This document shows positions 1-4,826 of a stretch of 5,897 nt of DNA, one piece after another. The stretch is from Chloroflexota bacterium. Lineage in GTDB: Bacteria; Chloroflexota; Limnocylindria; Limnocylindrales; CSP1-4. The first letter of the stretch is position 1, and each line of letters starts with the position of its first letter. The position numbers and the translations under genes were made by a program. Under the pieces are notes generated by a model that was not told the DNA's origin, made no database searches, and worked only from the letters and a program-made list of their open reading frames with translations. Location: NCBI GenBank assembly GCA_016200745.1, contig JACQEF010000192.1, forward strand, positions 1-5,897, in the 5' to 3' direction.

Positions 1-263
1 AAGAGGAAGCCGAAGACGCCGCTCGCGAGCGTCGCGAGCGTGCGCGCCGGCGCGAGCCAGACCGGCCTCGCGACGAGCCGCGGCACGAGCGAGCGGTGCG
101 GCGCCGGCGCGGGGAGCGCGGCGACGAGGCGGGACACCGCGCCGAGGTCGGCGAGCCTCGCCCGGCACACCGTGCAGGCGTCGAGGTGCGCTTCGACCGC
201 GGCGCGGCTGATCGCATCCAGGGCGTCGTCCAGGTAGGCGGAGAGGTCGGCTTCCGGGTGCAT
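1..263 (-). CDS. zf-HC2 anti-sigma factor, N-terminal part (cut by left edge)
   Basis: Membrane-anchored anti-sigma factor of the zinc-finger (ZAS/zf-HC2) type, expected to bind and hold its partner ECF sigma factor at the membrane. Eighty-seven codons are visible before the window ends. Residues 1-40 form the typical zf-HC2 domain: an acidic, Leu-rich first helix (ADLSAYLDDALD) followed by the H-x3-C-x2-C metal motif, H26, C30 and C33. After about residue 67 the sequence turns hydrophobic (W69, L70, then the LATLASGVFGFL stretch at 76-87), probably the start of the transmembrane helix; the extracytoplasmic part lies outside. I chose ATG 263 because GGAGG lies 8 nt upstream. An in-frame ATG at 269 is only 2 nt from that site and is less likely. 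It follows, after 43 nt, a gene ending in sigma region 4, the classic sigma/anti-sigma order. The domain call is confident; the partner is inferred from adjacency. Confidence 0.88.
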   Translation of the reverse strand, partial: MHPEADLSAYLDDALDAISRAAVEAHLDACTVCRARLADLGAVSRLVAALPAPAPHRSLVPRLVARPVWLAPARTLATLASGVFGFL

Positions 264-271
264 GGTCATCC

Positions 272-276
272 CCTCC
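272..276 (-). promoter_or_regulatory. Shine-Dalgarno of the anti-sigma gene
   Basis: Minus-strand GGAGG lies 8 nt before ATG 263 and only 2 nt before the alternative ATG 269. It therefore favours the 263 start. It also indicates that this gene is translated from an internal site on a transcript shared with the upstream gene, unlike the three apparently leaderless genes further upstream. Confidence 0.7.
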
Positions 277-306
277 ATCAACGCCCCACGAGGGCGGGCG
301 GTTCCC

Positions 307-1068
307 TCATCCGGCGGCGCTCTTCCAGCCCTGAGCCACGAGGGCGTTGCGGACGGCGAGCCGCGCGCGGTGGATCCGCGACTTGACGGTGCCGAGCTCC
401 GCCGCCGTGATGGTGGCGATCTCCTCGTAGTCGAAGCCCTCGACGTCGCGGAGGAGGAGCGCCGCCCGCTGCTCCGACGGGATCGTCCGAAGCGCCGCCT
501 CGACGAGCAGCAGGTCGGCGTCACAGGCGAAGTCGACGACCGAGTCGCTCGGACCGGTGTCCCCGGTGTAGACGAGCCTGGCGCCGTCCGGGGCGACGAT
601 GCTCATCGCCCACGCCGGCACGTAATGGCGACCGCGCCGGAACCCGACCGTCAGCGGTCCGATCCGGAGCGGCTCCGCCGGGTCGTACTCGCGGATCGCG
701 TACGCATCGTCGAAGAAGCCGGCCCGTTCCGAGATCGCGGTCGCCAGCGCTGCCAGCCGGCCGCTCCCGCCCGGCGGCAGGTTGACCGGCAGGGGTCGCT
801 CGGCCGGCTCGCCCCACGGGAAGAGGTAGCGCAGCCCGGCAAGGTCCAGGTAGTGGTCGGCGTGCATGTGGCCGATCACCACGGCCGTCAGGTCGTGCGG
901 ATCCATGAGGTCCTGGAGGGCCCGGACCACGCCCTGGCCCACGTCGAGCAGGACCCTGGTCGTGTCCCACTCGACGAGGAAGCCGGCCGCCGGCGAATCG
1001 AGATGTGGGGCGGCGCTGGCGTTGCCGAGCACCGTGAGGCGGAGGCCGCCCGACAGATTGGCAGTCAT
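307..1068 (-). CDS. Chimeric protein: metallo-beta-lactamase (RNase Z-like) domain fused to sigma-70 region 4
   Basis: A 253-residue protein if it starts at ATG 1068. Numbered from that start, residues 1-190 are an RNase Z/arylsulfatase-like metallo-beta-lactamase fold: the opening strand LRLTVLGNASAAP, the metal motif HMHADH (67-72), a further candidate ligand H148 (in GRHYVPAW), and the YTGDTG motif with D170. The fold normally continues about 50 residues past the LLLVEA strand to a last metal-binding His; that part is missing. At about residues 189-195 (EAALRTI) the sequence passes in frame into ECF-type sigma region 4. IPSEQRAALLLRDVEG is the first region 4 helix, and FDYEEIATI plus GTVKSRIHRARLAV form the DNA-recognition helix-turn-helix. 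Sigma region 2, which binds core polymerase and the -10 element, is absent. In-frame starts at 1113 and 1077 are possible, but 1068 sits 7 nt after a TACCAT hexamer as in the neighbours. The downstream anti-sigma gene suggests the sigma half is in its native place. Either a real fusion after deletion or an assembly chimera; each half is confidently identified, the biological reality of the join is not. Confidence 0.8.
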   Translation of the reverse strand: MTANLSGGLRLTVLGNASAAPHLDSPAAGFLVEWDTTRVLLDVGQGVVRALQDLMDPHDLTAVVIGHMHADHYLDLAGLRYLFPWGEPAERPLPVNLPPGGSGRLAALATAISERAGFFDDAYAIREYDPAEPLRIGPLTVGFRRGRHYVPAWAMSIVAPDGARLVYTGDTGPSDSVVDFACDADLLLVEAALRTIPSEQRAALLLRDVEGFDYEEIATITAAELGTVKSRIHRARLAVRNALVAQGWKSAAG

Positions 1069-1081
1069 GCGCGCCATGGTA
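1069..1081 (-). promoter_or_regulatory. Probable leaderless -10 promoter of the MBL/sigma-4 gene
   Basis: On the minus strand TACCAT (1081-1076) is followed by GGCGCGC and ATG 1068. A TAnnnT hexamer ending 7 nt before a start codon, with no Shine-Dalgarno, is the usual look of a leaderless promoter. The same arrangement with the identical spacer stands before the cinA start at 3143. I see no clear -35 box. Confidence 0.5.
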
Positions 1082-1125
1082 GGGCGTGGCGTCGGACGCC
1101 AACCCGCCGCCACGCGACGACGCGA

Positions 1126-1143
1126 CTGTCGGCTACCCGACAG
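1126..1143 (-). terminator. Hairpin just after the YbhB-like gene
   Basis: A perfect 7-bp inverted repeat, plus-strand CTGTCGG (1126-1132) and CCGACAG (1137-1143) around a CTAC loop, begins 3 nt after the stop codon of the lipoprotein gene. It has no T-run, so if it terminates it is not a canonical intrinsic terminator. It may instead protect the 3' end. Its position between two genes that each appear to have a promoter supports a transcript boundary here. Confidence 0.4.
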
Positions 1144-1146
1144 CCA

Positions 1147-1869
1147 TCAGCTCCGGCGGTAGGTCCCGGTGAGCGTCGCCTCGGCCAGCACGTGACCGGC
1201 CATGGCCGCCTCGAGGGCATCGATCCGCGGGGTTCCGGTGAGCTCGAGGACGGTGTCGAGCGCCGACAGCGTGAACCGGTAGTGATGCGTCCCCGACGGC
1301 GGGCAAGGACCGCCGTAACCGCGCTTGCCGAAGCTGTTCGTTCCCTGCGGCGGCGCGTCGGGGGACACCGACACCCCGAGCGGGAGCCCGCCGGAAGGCG
1401 TCCCGGTCATGTCGTACACGAGCCAGTGGACGAAGTCGCGGGCGTCCGGGTCGATCACGGTGAGGACCATGGCCCTCGTACCCTCGGGCGCGCCGTCCCA
1501 AGCGAGATCGGGTGACATGTTCTCGCCGTCGCAGCCGAACCGGCGTGGGATGGCGCCGCCGTCCTCGAACGCGGTACTGGTCAGGCGGAAGGGTTCGGGG
1601 CTCATGGTCGCAACCTCCGACGGGGTGGGGCTCGGACCCTCGGGTTCCGCGGTCACCGGCGGGCCGGTCGGGCCGGGTACGGGCGACTCCCCGGACCCCG
1701 GCGTCCGGCTCGCCGGCGCGCCCGCCGATGCGGTCCGACCGGTGCTCGCCGGTGCGCCCGCCGATGCGGTCGGCCCGGTGCTCGCGGGTGCGCCGGTCCC
1801 GGCGGATGACGAGCAGGCGCCCAGGGTCAGGGCGAGGGCGGCGAGCACGATCCTCGGCGTCGTTCGCAC
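1147..1869 (-). CDS. YbhB/YbcL-type PEBP-family lipoprotein
   Basis: A 240-residue phosphatidylethanolamine-binding-protein homologue of the bacterial YbhB/YbcL group, probably tethered to the outer face of the membrane. The molecular role of this bacterial group is poorly defined. Residues 1-18 are a signal peptide ending in a lipobox, L16-G17-A18-C19, so C19 should be lipidated. Residues 20-88 are a low-complexity Ala/Ser/Thr/Pro/Gly linker containing a 12-residue repeat. The PEBP domain spans about 93-240 with the expected motifs: CDGENMSPDLAW (113-124), DPDA (140-143) leading to FVHWLVYDM (146-154), and GTNSFGKRGYGGPCPPSG (176-193) followed by HHYRFTLSALD. The GTG start at 1869 is chosen because the signal peptide begins there. 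The frame stays open upstream, but that stretch is the shadow of cinA. The gene is 14 nt downstream of cinA and has its own -10-like box. Confidence 0.92.
   Translation of the reverse strand: MRTTPRIVLAALALTLGACSSSAGTGAPASTGPTASAGAPASTGRTASAGAPASRTPGSGESPVPGPTGPPVTAEPEGPSPTPSEVATMSPEPFRLTSTAFEDGGAIPRRFGCDGENMSPDLAWDGAPEGTRAMVLTVIDPDARDFVHWLVYDMTGTPSGGLPLGVSVSPDAPPQGTNSFGKRGYGGPCPPSGTHHYRFTLSALDTVLELTGTPRIDALEAAMAGHVLAEATLTGTYRRS
1709..1780 (-). repeat. Two tandem 36-bp units in the lipoprotein linker
   Basis: Units 1709-1744 and 1745-1780 match at 33 of 36 positions, and a partial third copy begins at 1781. Each encodes 12 residues of the pattern GAPASTGxTASA in the linker between lipidated Cys and PEBP domain. 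The unit length is a multiple of three, so copy-number change would keep the frame and vary only the tether length. Confidence 0.85.
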
Positions 1870-1881
1870 CGCGCCATTATC
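1870..1881 (-). promoter_or_regulatory. Probable leaderless -10 promoter of the lipoprotein gene
   Basis: Minus-strand GATAAT (1881-1876), one mismatch from TATAAT, is followed by GGCGCG and the GTG start at 1869. It lies in the 14-nt gap after the cinA stop. No Shine-Dalgarno is visible, so translation probably begins at the mRNA 5' end, although read-through from cinA is also possible. No convincing -35 box is present in the end of cinA. Confidence 0.5.
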
Positions 1882-1883
1882 CG

Positions 1884-3143
1884 TCAGGGCTCGGACGCCG
1901 GGCCCCGCAGCGCTTCGAGGACGAACGCGGCGGCCGCCAGCGCGGCTCTCGAGCGTCCGAGGCCCCCGGTCAGGAAGACCACCCGGCTGACCTGCCGTTC
2001 GGCCGCCGGCGTGGACAGGGCGATCGAGACCGCCGTGTCGCCGCTGCGGAACCGCGTCCGGACGGCGACGCCGACGTCGGCACCCCCGAGCTCGCGGGCC
2101 CGACGCGCGAACCGGATCAGGTCGGTGCCGGGTACCGGCCCGGCTCCGGGATCCACGTCGAGACCACCGTCCGGTTCGTGGGCCCGGGCCGCGGGTGCAT
2201 CCTCCCTGAGGATCTCGTCGAAGCGGAACCAGTCGGCATCGCCGAACAGCGCCGACAGGCTGCCGCCGGTCCCGATCTCGACCGCCGCCGCGCTCCAGCC
2301 GAGGTCTTCCAGCCGCCGGCCGATGGCCTCGCTCCAGGTCGTCTCCCCGGTGGCCCAGACGTACGGCCCGAGCTTGTCGAGCACGGTCGCCGCCGCCTCG
2401 TCCACGAGTTCCTGGGCCGAGCGCGGGGGGGCGGCCGTCGCGGAGACCCGCACGTCGACGGCCTCGGTGCGCGCGTACGTTGCGACGATCGGGTTGGCGG
2501 TGCGCAGGAGGCGCTCGCCCAGCAGGTCGGCGACCTGCGATTCGCCGATTCCGGTCAGCCGGTAGGTCCGGGCGGCCACCTCGGTGCCCAGCCCGAGCGC
2601 CCGGAGCCGGGGCACGGCCTGATCCGCCCACATCGGGCGCATCTCGCGCGGCTGTCCCGGCAGTGCCGCGATCACCCGTCCGTCGGGCCGTCCCACGAAC
2701 CAGCCTGGCGCCGTTCCGTTGGGGTTGTCGAGGATCGTCGCGGACGGGATCCGCCACGCCTGCTTGAGGTTGAGCTCGGGGAAGGGCAGCCCTCGTCGCC
2801 GCCACAGCTCGCGCAGCCACGCCTCGAGACCCGGGTCGACCACCGGCGTCTCTCCGCAGGCCGCGGCGATTGCTTCTCGGGTCAGGTCGTCCGGTGTGGG
2901 ACCCAGGCCACCCGTCGAGACGACCACGTCGGACCGCGCGATGCCGAGGCGGAACGCCTCGGTGACGGCGTCGAGGTCATCGGGCAACGCGGTCAGGCGG
3001 CCGACCCGGACGCCCATGGCGGTCAGCGACCTGGCCAGCTCGCCGGCGTTGGTATCGCGCGTGTCGCCGACGGTCAGCTCGCTGCCGATGCTGACGAGCT
3101 CCGCGGTCAGCAGCCGCCGGGTGGAAGGGGTGGGTGGAGGCAC
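1884..3143 (-). CDS. cinA: CinA-like protein: MoCF-type N-terminal domain plus degenerate NMN deamidase-like C-terminal domain
   Basis: A 419-residue protein with the two-domain layout and usual length of CinA. Residues 12-175 are the molybdopterin-binding-like (COG1058) domain, with SIGSELTVGDTRDTN (18-32), TGGLGPTPDDLT (77-88), NPNGTAPGW (140-148) and LPGQPREM (161-168) all as in the family. In characterised homologues this domain is linked to ADP-ribose pyrophosphatase activity. A middle region (190-265) with GIGESQVADLLGERL follows. From about 268 the C-terminal domain starts normally (TTWSEAIGRRLEDLGWSAAAVE), but the family motif E-S-x-T-G-G reads E289-I-G-T-G-G with the Ser replaced by Ile. 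The conserved Tyr/Lys segment after it and the TG-x-AGP motif are not recognisable. NMN deamidase activity is therefore doubtful, while the N-terminal domain looks intact. The start is GTG 3143, preceded by a TACGCT box and no Shine-Dalgarno. The symbol is by homology; a role in competence is not implied. Confidence 0.9.
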   Translation of the reverse strand: MPPPTPSTRRLLTAELVSIGSELTVGDTRDTNAGELARSLTAMGVRVGRLTALPDDLDAVTEAFRLGIARSDVVVSTGGLGPTPDDLTREAIAAACGETPVVDPGLEAWLRELWRRRGLPFPELNLKQAWRIPSATILDNPNGTAPGWFVGRPDGRVIAALPGQPREMRPMWADQAVPRLRALGLGTEVAARTYRLTGIGESQVADLLGERLLRTANPIVATYARTEAVDVRVSATAAPPRSAQELVDEAAATVLDKLGPYVWATGETTWSEAIGRRLEDLGWSAAAVEIGTGGSLSALFGDADWFRFDEILREDAPAARAHEPDGGLDVDPGAGPVPGTDLIRFARRARELGGADVGVAVRTRFRSGDTAVSIALSTPAAERQVSRVVFLTGGLGRSRAALAAAAFVLEALRGPASEP

Positions 3144-3156
3144 GCGCGCCAGCGTA
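3144..3156 (-). promoter_or_regulatory. Probable leaderless -10 promoter of cinA
   Basis: Minus-strand TACGCT (3156-3151), then GGCGCGC, then GTG 3143. The TAnnnT hexamer is 7 nt from the start codon and there is no Shine-Dalgarno. Hexamer position and the 7-nt spacer are identical to those before ATG 1068. A -35 element is not evident. Confidence 0.5.
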
Positions 3157-3204
3157 CCGCGCCACGGTGACCAACGGCACTGCCGGTCGCGCGAAGGGGC
3201 GCTG

Positions 3205-3210
3205 TATCAT
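3205..3210 (+). promoter_or_regulatory. Probable -10 box of the holin-like/DUF3618-like pair
   Basis: TATCAT matches TATAAT at five of six positions and is the most AT-rich spot in the intergenic region upstream of the plus-strand genes. Transcription would begin near 3217, about 44 nt before the CTG at 3261 or 152 nt before ATG 3369. It is divergent from the cinA promoter about 50 nt away. I found no good -35 box at the usual spacing. Confidence 0.45.
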
Positions 3211-3248
3211 CCGGGACAACCCCGCGCCCGCCCCGGCGCATCCGAGTC

Positions 3249-3263
3249 GGAGCCCGACCCCTG
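3249..3263 (+). promoter_or_regulatory. GGAG ribosome-binding site 8 nt before an in-frame CTG
   Basis: GGAG (3249-3252) precedes CTG 3261-3263 by 8 nt, the same spacing as the strong site of the next gene. CTG 3261 is in frame with ATG 3369 and no stop lies between them. The added 36 residues would read LDDPTTVPPQQRP and onward, a Pro-rich cytosolic tail leading into the helix before TM1. ATG 3369 itself has no visible Shine-Dalgarno. No ATG, GTG or TTG occurs in this frame between the -10 box and 3369. A CTG start is rare, so this is a suggestion. Confidence 0.35.
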
Positions 3264-3368
3264 GACGACCCAACCACGGTCCCGCCGCAACAGCGCCCGC
3301 CCACCGGTGGCCCCCGCAAACCGGCCCCGGGCCTGCGCGCCCAGATCGGCGCGACGCGCAACGCCGCG

Positions 3369-4121
3369 ATGGCCCTGGTCCGCGCCCACCTCGACCTGGC
3401 GCGGACCGAGATCGGCGAGATCGCCGGCGAGGTCGGTCGGATCGTCGCGCTTGCCGCGCTGGCGATCGCGGTCATCCTGTTCGCCGGGCTGCTGCTGGTG
3501 ATCGGCGGGACCCTCTTCCTGTCGGAGTGGCTGCTGGGATCCATGGGCTGGGGCGTGCTCCACGGGATCCTGCTGGCGATCGCCGTCGCGGTGGCGGCCG
3601 GCGTCCTCGCCGTGGGCATGCCCGCCGGCCGTGTCGCCCGCTGGCTCCTCGTCGCGGTCGTCGTCGGCCTTGCGGTCGGCGGCGCGCTCGGCCTGGAGCT
3701 GCCCAACCAGCTCTACCGGAATCTCGGCGACGGTGCGGGACTCACCGTCGAGACGGGCGTTCGCCCGCTCGTCGCGGGGCTGCTCGTCGGGGCGCTGGTC
3801 GGGCTGGTGGTCGGGATCGCCGTGGCGGCCACGATCGTCGGTCCCGGCGGCGGTCGGTTCGCGACGGTGCTCGGGCTGATCGTGGCCGGCGCCCTCGTCG
3901 GCGCATTCAGCGCCATCACGTTCGGCCCGCAGGTCGGCGCCGCGGTGGGGATCACCGTGGGATACCTCACCTGGATCGCCCTGATGGCCGCGGACGTGGC
4001 CCGCAGCGGCGTCGACATGGACGCGATGAAGGCGCGCTTCTATCCCACGGCGACGATCGAGACCAGCAAGGAGACACTCGAGTGGCTACAGAAACGGATG
4101 CCGCCCGGGATCGGGTCCTAG
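3369..4121 (+). CDS. Holin-like six-helix integral membrane protein
   Basis: A 250-residue membrane protein with a short charged N-terminal helix (HLDLARTEIGEIAGEVGR, 7-24) and six predicted membrane segments at about 25-47, 60-83, 91-110, 133-157, 164-185 and 188-210. A cytosolic tail of about 40 residues (KARFYPTATIETSKETLEW) follows. The N-terminal pattern, an amphipathic LVRAHLDLARTEI helix running into two hydrophobic helices, resembles the phage holin superfamily III/Holin-X group (YqjE-like) of cellular envelope proteins. Helices 3-6 are Gly/Ala/Val-rich and go beyond that small domain; I do not recognise a specific family for them. The next gene starts inside the last 40 nt of this one and resembles DUF3618 proteins, which often accompany YqjE-like proteins. 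Function is unknown; an envelope or stress role is a guess from context. The true start may be CTG 3261, giving 286 residues. Confidence 0.85.
   Translation: MALVRAHLDLARTEIGEIAGEVGRIVALAALAIAVILFAGLLLVIGGTLFLSEWLLGSMGWGVLHGILLAIAVAVAAGVLAVGMPAGRVARWLLVAVVVGLAVGGALGLELPNQLYRNLGDGAGLTVETGVRPLVAGLLVGALVGLVVGIAVAATIVGPGGGRFATVLGLIVAGALVGAFSAITFGPQVGAAVGITVGYLTWIALMAADVARSGVDMDAMKARFYPTATIETSKETLEWLQKRMPPGIGS
4068..4073 (+). promoter_or_regulatory. Shine-Dalgarno of the DUF3618-like gene
   Basis: AAGGAG lies 8 nt before GTG 4082, inside the coding end of the upstream membrane protein. It fixes the start at 4082 and the 40-nt overlap, and suggests translational coupling. Confidence 0.75.
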
Positions 4122-4684
4122 CGTCGCGGGCCGCGCTGGGCGAGGAGCTCGACGCGCTCGAGGCGTCCGTGCGGGCCGCGGTCGACATCCCGGCCAAGGT
4201 CCGCCGCAGCCCGGCCAAGGCCGCCGCCGTGGCCGGCAGCGCCGGCTTCCTCGTGCTCGGCGGACCGGGACGGCTGTTCCGGCGCGCTCGTCGGGCCGTG
4301 TTCGGCCCCACTGCGGGCCTGCCCAGGTCAATGCTCCCCAAGGAGATCGAGAAGACCCTGCGCCAGCTCGGTGACGACGGCGACAAGGTTCGTGGAGCCA
4401 TCGAGCGGGACTTCGCGGACTACGCCAAGCGGGCAGCCAAGGAGAACCCGCCGGTCACGGCGCTCCTCGCCACGAGCGTCGCCAGGCCGATGATCCGGCG
4501 GGGCATCAAGGCCGCCGGCGAGTGGTTCCTGCGGACCGACGACGAAGGGTTCTCGGCGCGTCTCGCCGAGGTGCGCGAACGAGCGGCCGAGGAGGTTGCC
4601 AGGCGCCGCGCGAACGGAGGGGACGCGCCGCCGGGACCGACCCCGCCGACGACCGCGGACGAGCCGGGACCGGCCGGGGCCTGA
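4082..4684 (+). CDS. DUF3618-like protein paired with the membrane protein
   Basis: A 200-residue protein starting at GTG 4082, set by AAGGAG 8 nt upstream. Residues 6-35 (ARDRVLASRAALGEELDALE and on) resemble the N-terminal helix of DUF3618 proteins, where a charged coiled-coil-like segment precedes a membrane helix. A short hydrophobic stretch follows at 47-61 (AAAVAGSAGFLVLGG), flanked by basic clusters (KVRRSPAK before, RLFRRARR after), which could be a single membrane or membrane-surface segment. Residues 85-120 and 155-176 are charged and helical (KEIEKTLRQLGDDGDKVR; RLAEVRERAAEEVARRR), and the last 25 residues are a Pro/Gly-rich tail. No catalytic motif is visible. It overlaps the holin-like gene by 40 nt in another frame, so the two are probably made together. 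The family assignment is tentative; that it is a real gene is well supported by the ribosome-binding site and codon pattern. Confidence 0.8.
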   Translation: MATETDAARDRVLASRAALGEELDALEASVRAAVDIPAKVRRSPAKAAAVAGSAGFLVLGGPGRLFRRARRAVFGPTAGLPRSMLPKEIEKTLRQLGDDGDKVRGAIERDFADYAKRAAKENPPVTALLATSVARPMIRRGIKAAGEWFLRTDDEGFSARLAEVRERAAEEVARRRANGGDAPPGPTPPTTADEPGPAGA

Positions 4685-4706
4685 TCGCGCGGTCGCGGAG
4701 CGCGCC

Positions 4707-4732
4707 GGTCGCGGCCCGCGGTCGCGGCCCGC
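4707..4732. repeat. Perfect 13-bp tandem duplication in intergenic DNA
   Basis: GGTCGCGGCCCGC occurs twice back to back (4707-4719 and 4720-4732), with a partial copy GGTCGCGGA at 4691-4699. It lies just after the stop of the DUF3618-like gene. It could be slippage in GC-rich DNA; no function is evident. Confidence 0.75.
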
Positions 4733-4752
4733 CCGCGCACGCGGAAACGGTG

Positions 4753-4774
4753 AGGCCCCTCCGGAGAGGGGCCT
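4753..4774 (+). terminator. Perfect 9-bp hairpin, probable terminator of the plus-strand pair
   Basis: AGGCCCCTC (4753-4761) pairs with GAGGGGCCT (4766-4774) around a CGGA loop. The stem can extend past one bulged T (GTG at 4750-4752 with CAC at 4776-4778). It lies about 70 nt after the stop at 4684 and between convergent genes. There is no T-run, as is common in very GC-rich genomes. Because of its symmetry it could act on either strand. Confidence 0.6.
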
Positions 4775-4797
4775 TCACGGCGATGGCGTCGAGGGCC

Positions 4798-4820
4798 GGG
4801 TTCGGCCGGTGGCCGAACCC
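4798..4820 (-). terminator. Perfect 10-bp hairpin, probable terminator of the NCS1 permease gene
   Basis: GGGTTCGGCC (4798-4807) pairs exactly with GGCCGAACCC (4811-4820) around a 3-nt loop. It starts 6 nt after the permease stop codon in the direction of transcription. No T-run follows. Together with the hairpin at 4753 it insulates the two convergent genes. Confidence 0.6.
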
Positions 4821-4826
4821 GTTCGA

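Noticed and set aside
307..1113. Earlier starts at 1113 or 1077 for the MBL/sigma-4 gene
   Set aside because: The extra N-terminal residues precede the fold's first strand and lack a Shine-Dalgarno; the TACCAT box 7 nt before 1068 fits the pattern of the neighbours better.
1870..2820. Long minus-strand open frame continuing upstream of the YbhB-like lipoprotein
   Set aside because: It overlaps cinA in another frame, is Arg/Gly/Ala-rich without family motifs, and the signal peptide with lipobox begins at GTG 1869.
262..3170. Long plus-strand open frames (262-1515, 1512-3170) opposite the minus-strand genes
   Set aside because: They are Arg/Pro/Gly-rich, have no recognisable domains and mirror genes with clear motifs; long antisense frames are expected at this GC content.
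3134..4081. Upstream extension of the DUF3618-like frame to 3134
   Set aside because: It overlaps the membrane protein in another frame, has Arg-rich shadow composition, and a strong Shine-Dalgarno sets the start at 4082.
3369..4684. The holin-like gene as part of a prophage lysis module
   Set aside because: No endolysin, structural, integrase or attachment-site sequence is present; this kind of holin-like domain is common in ordinary chromosomal envelope genes.
4691..4732. GC-rich direct repeats as a CRISPR array or replication origin
   Set aside because: The units are 13 bp with no spacers, only two full copies, and there is no AT-rich stretch.
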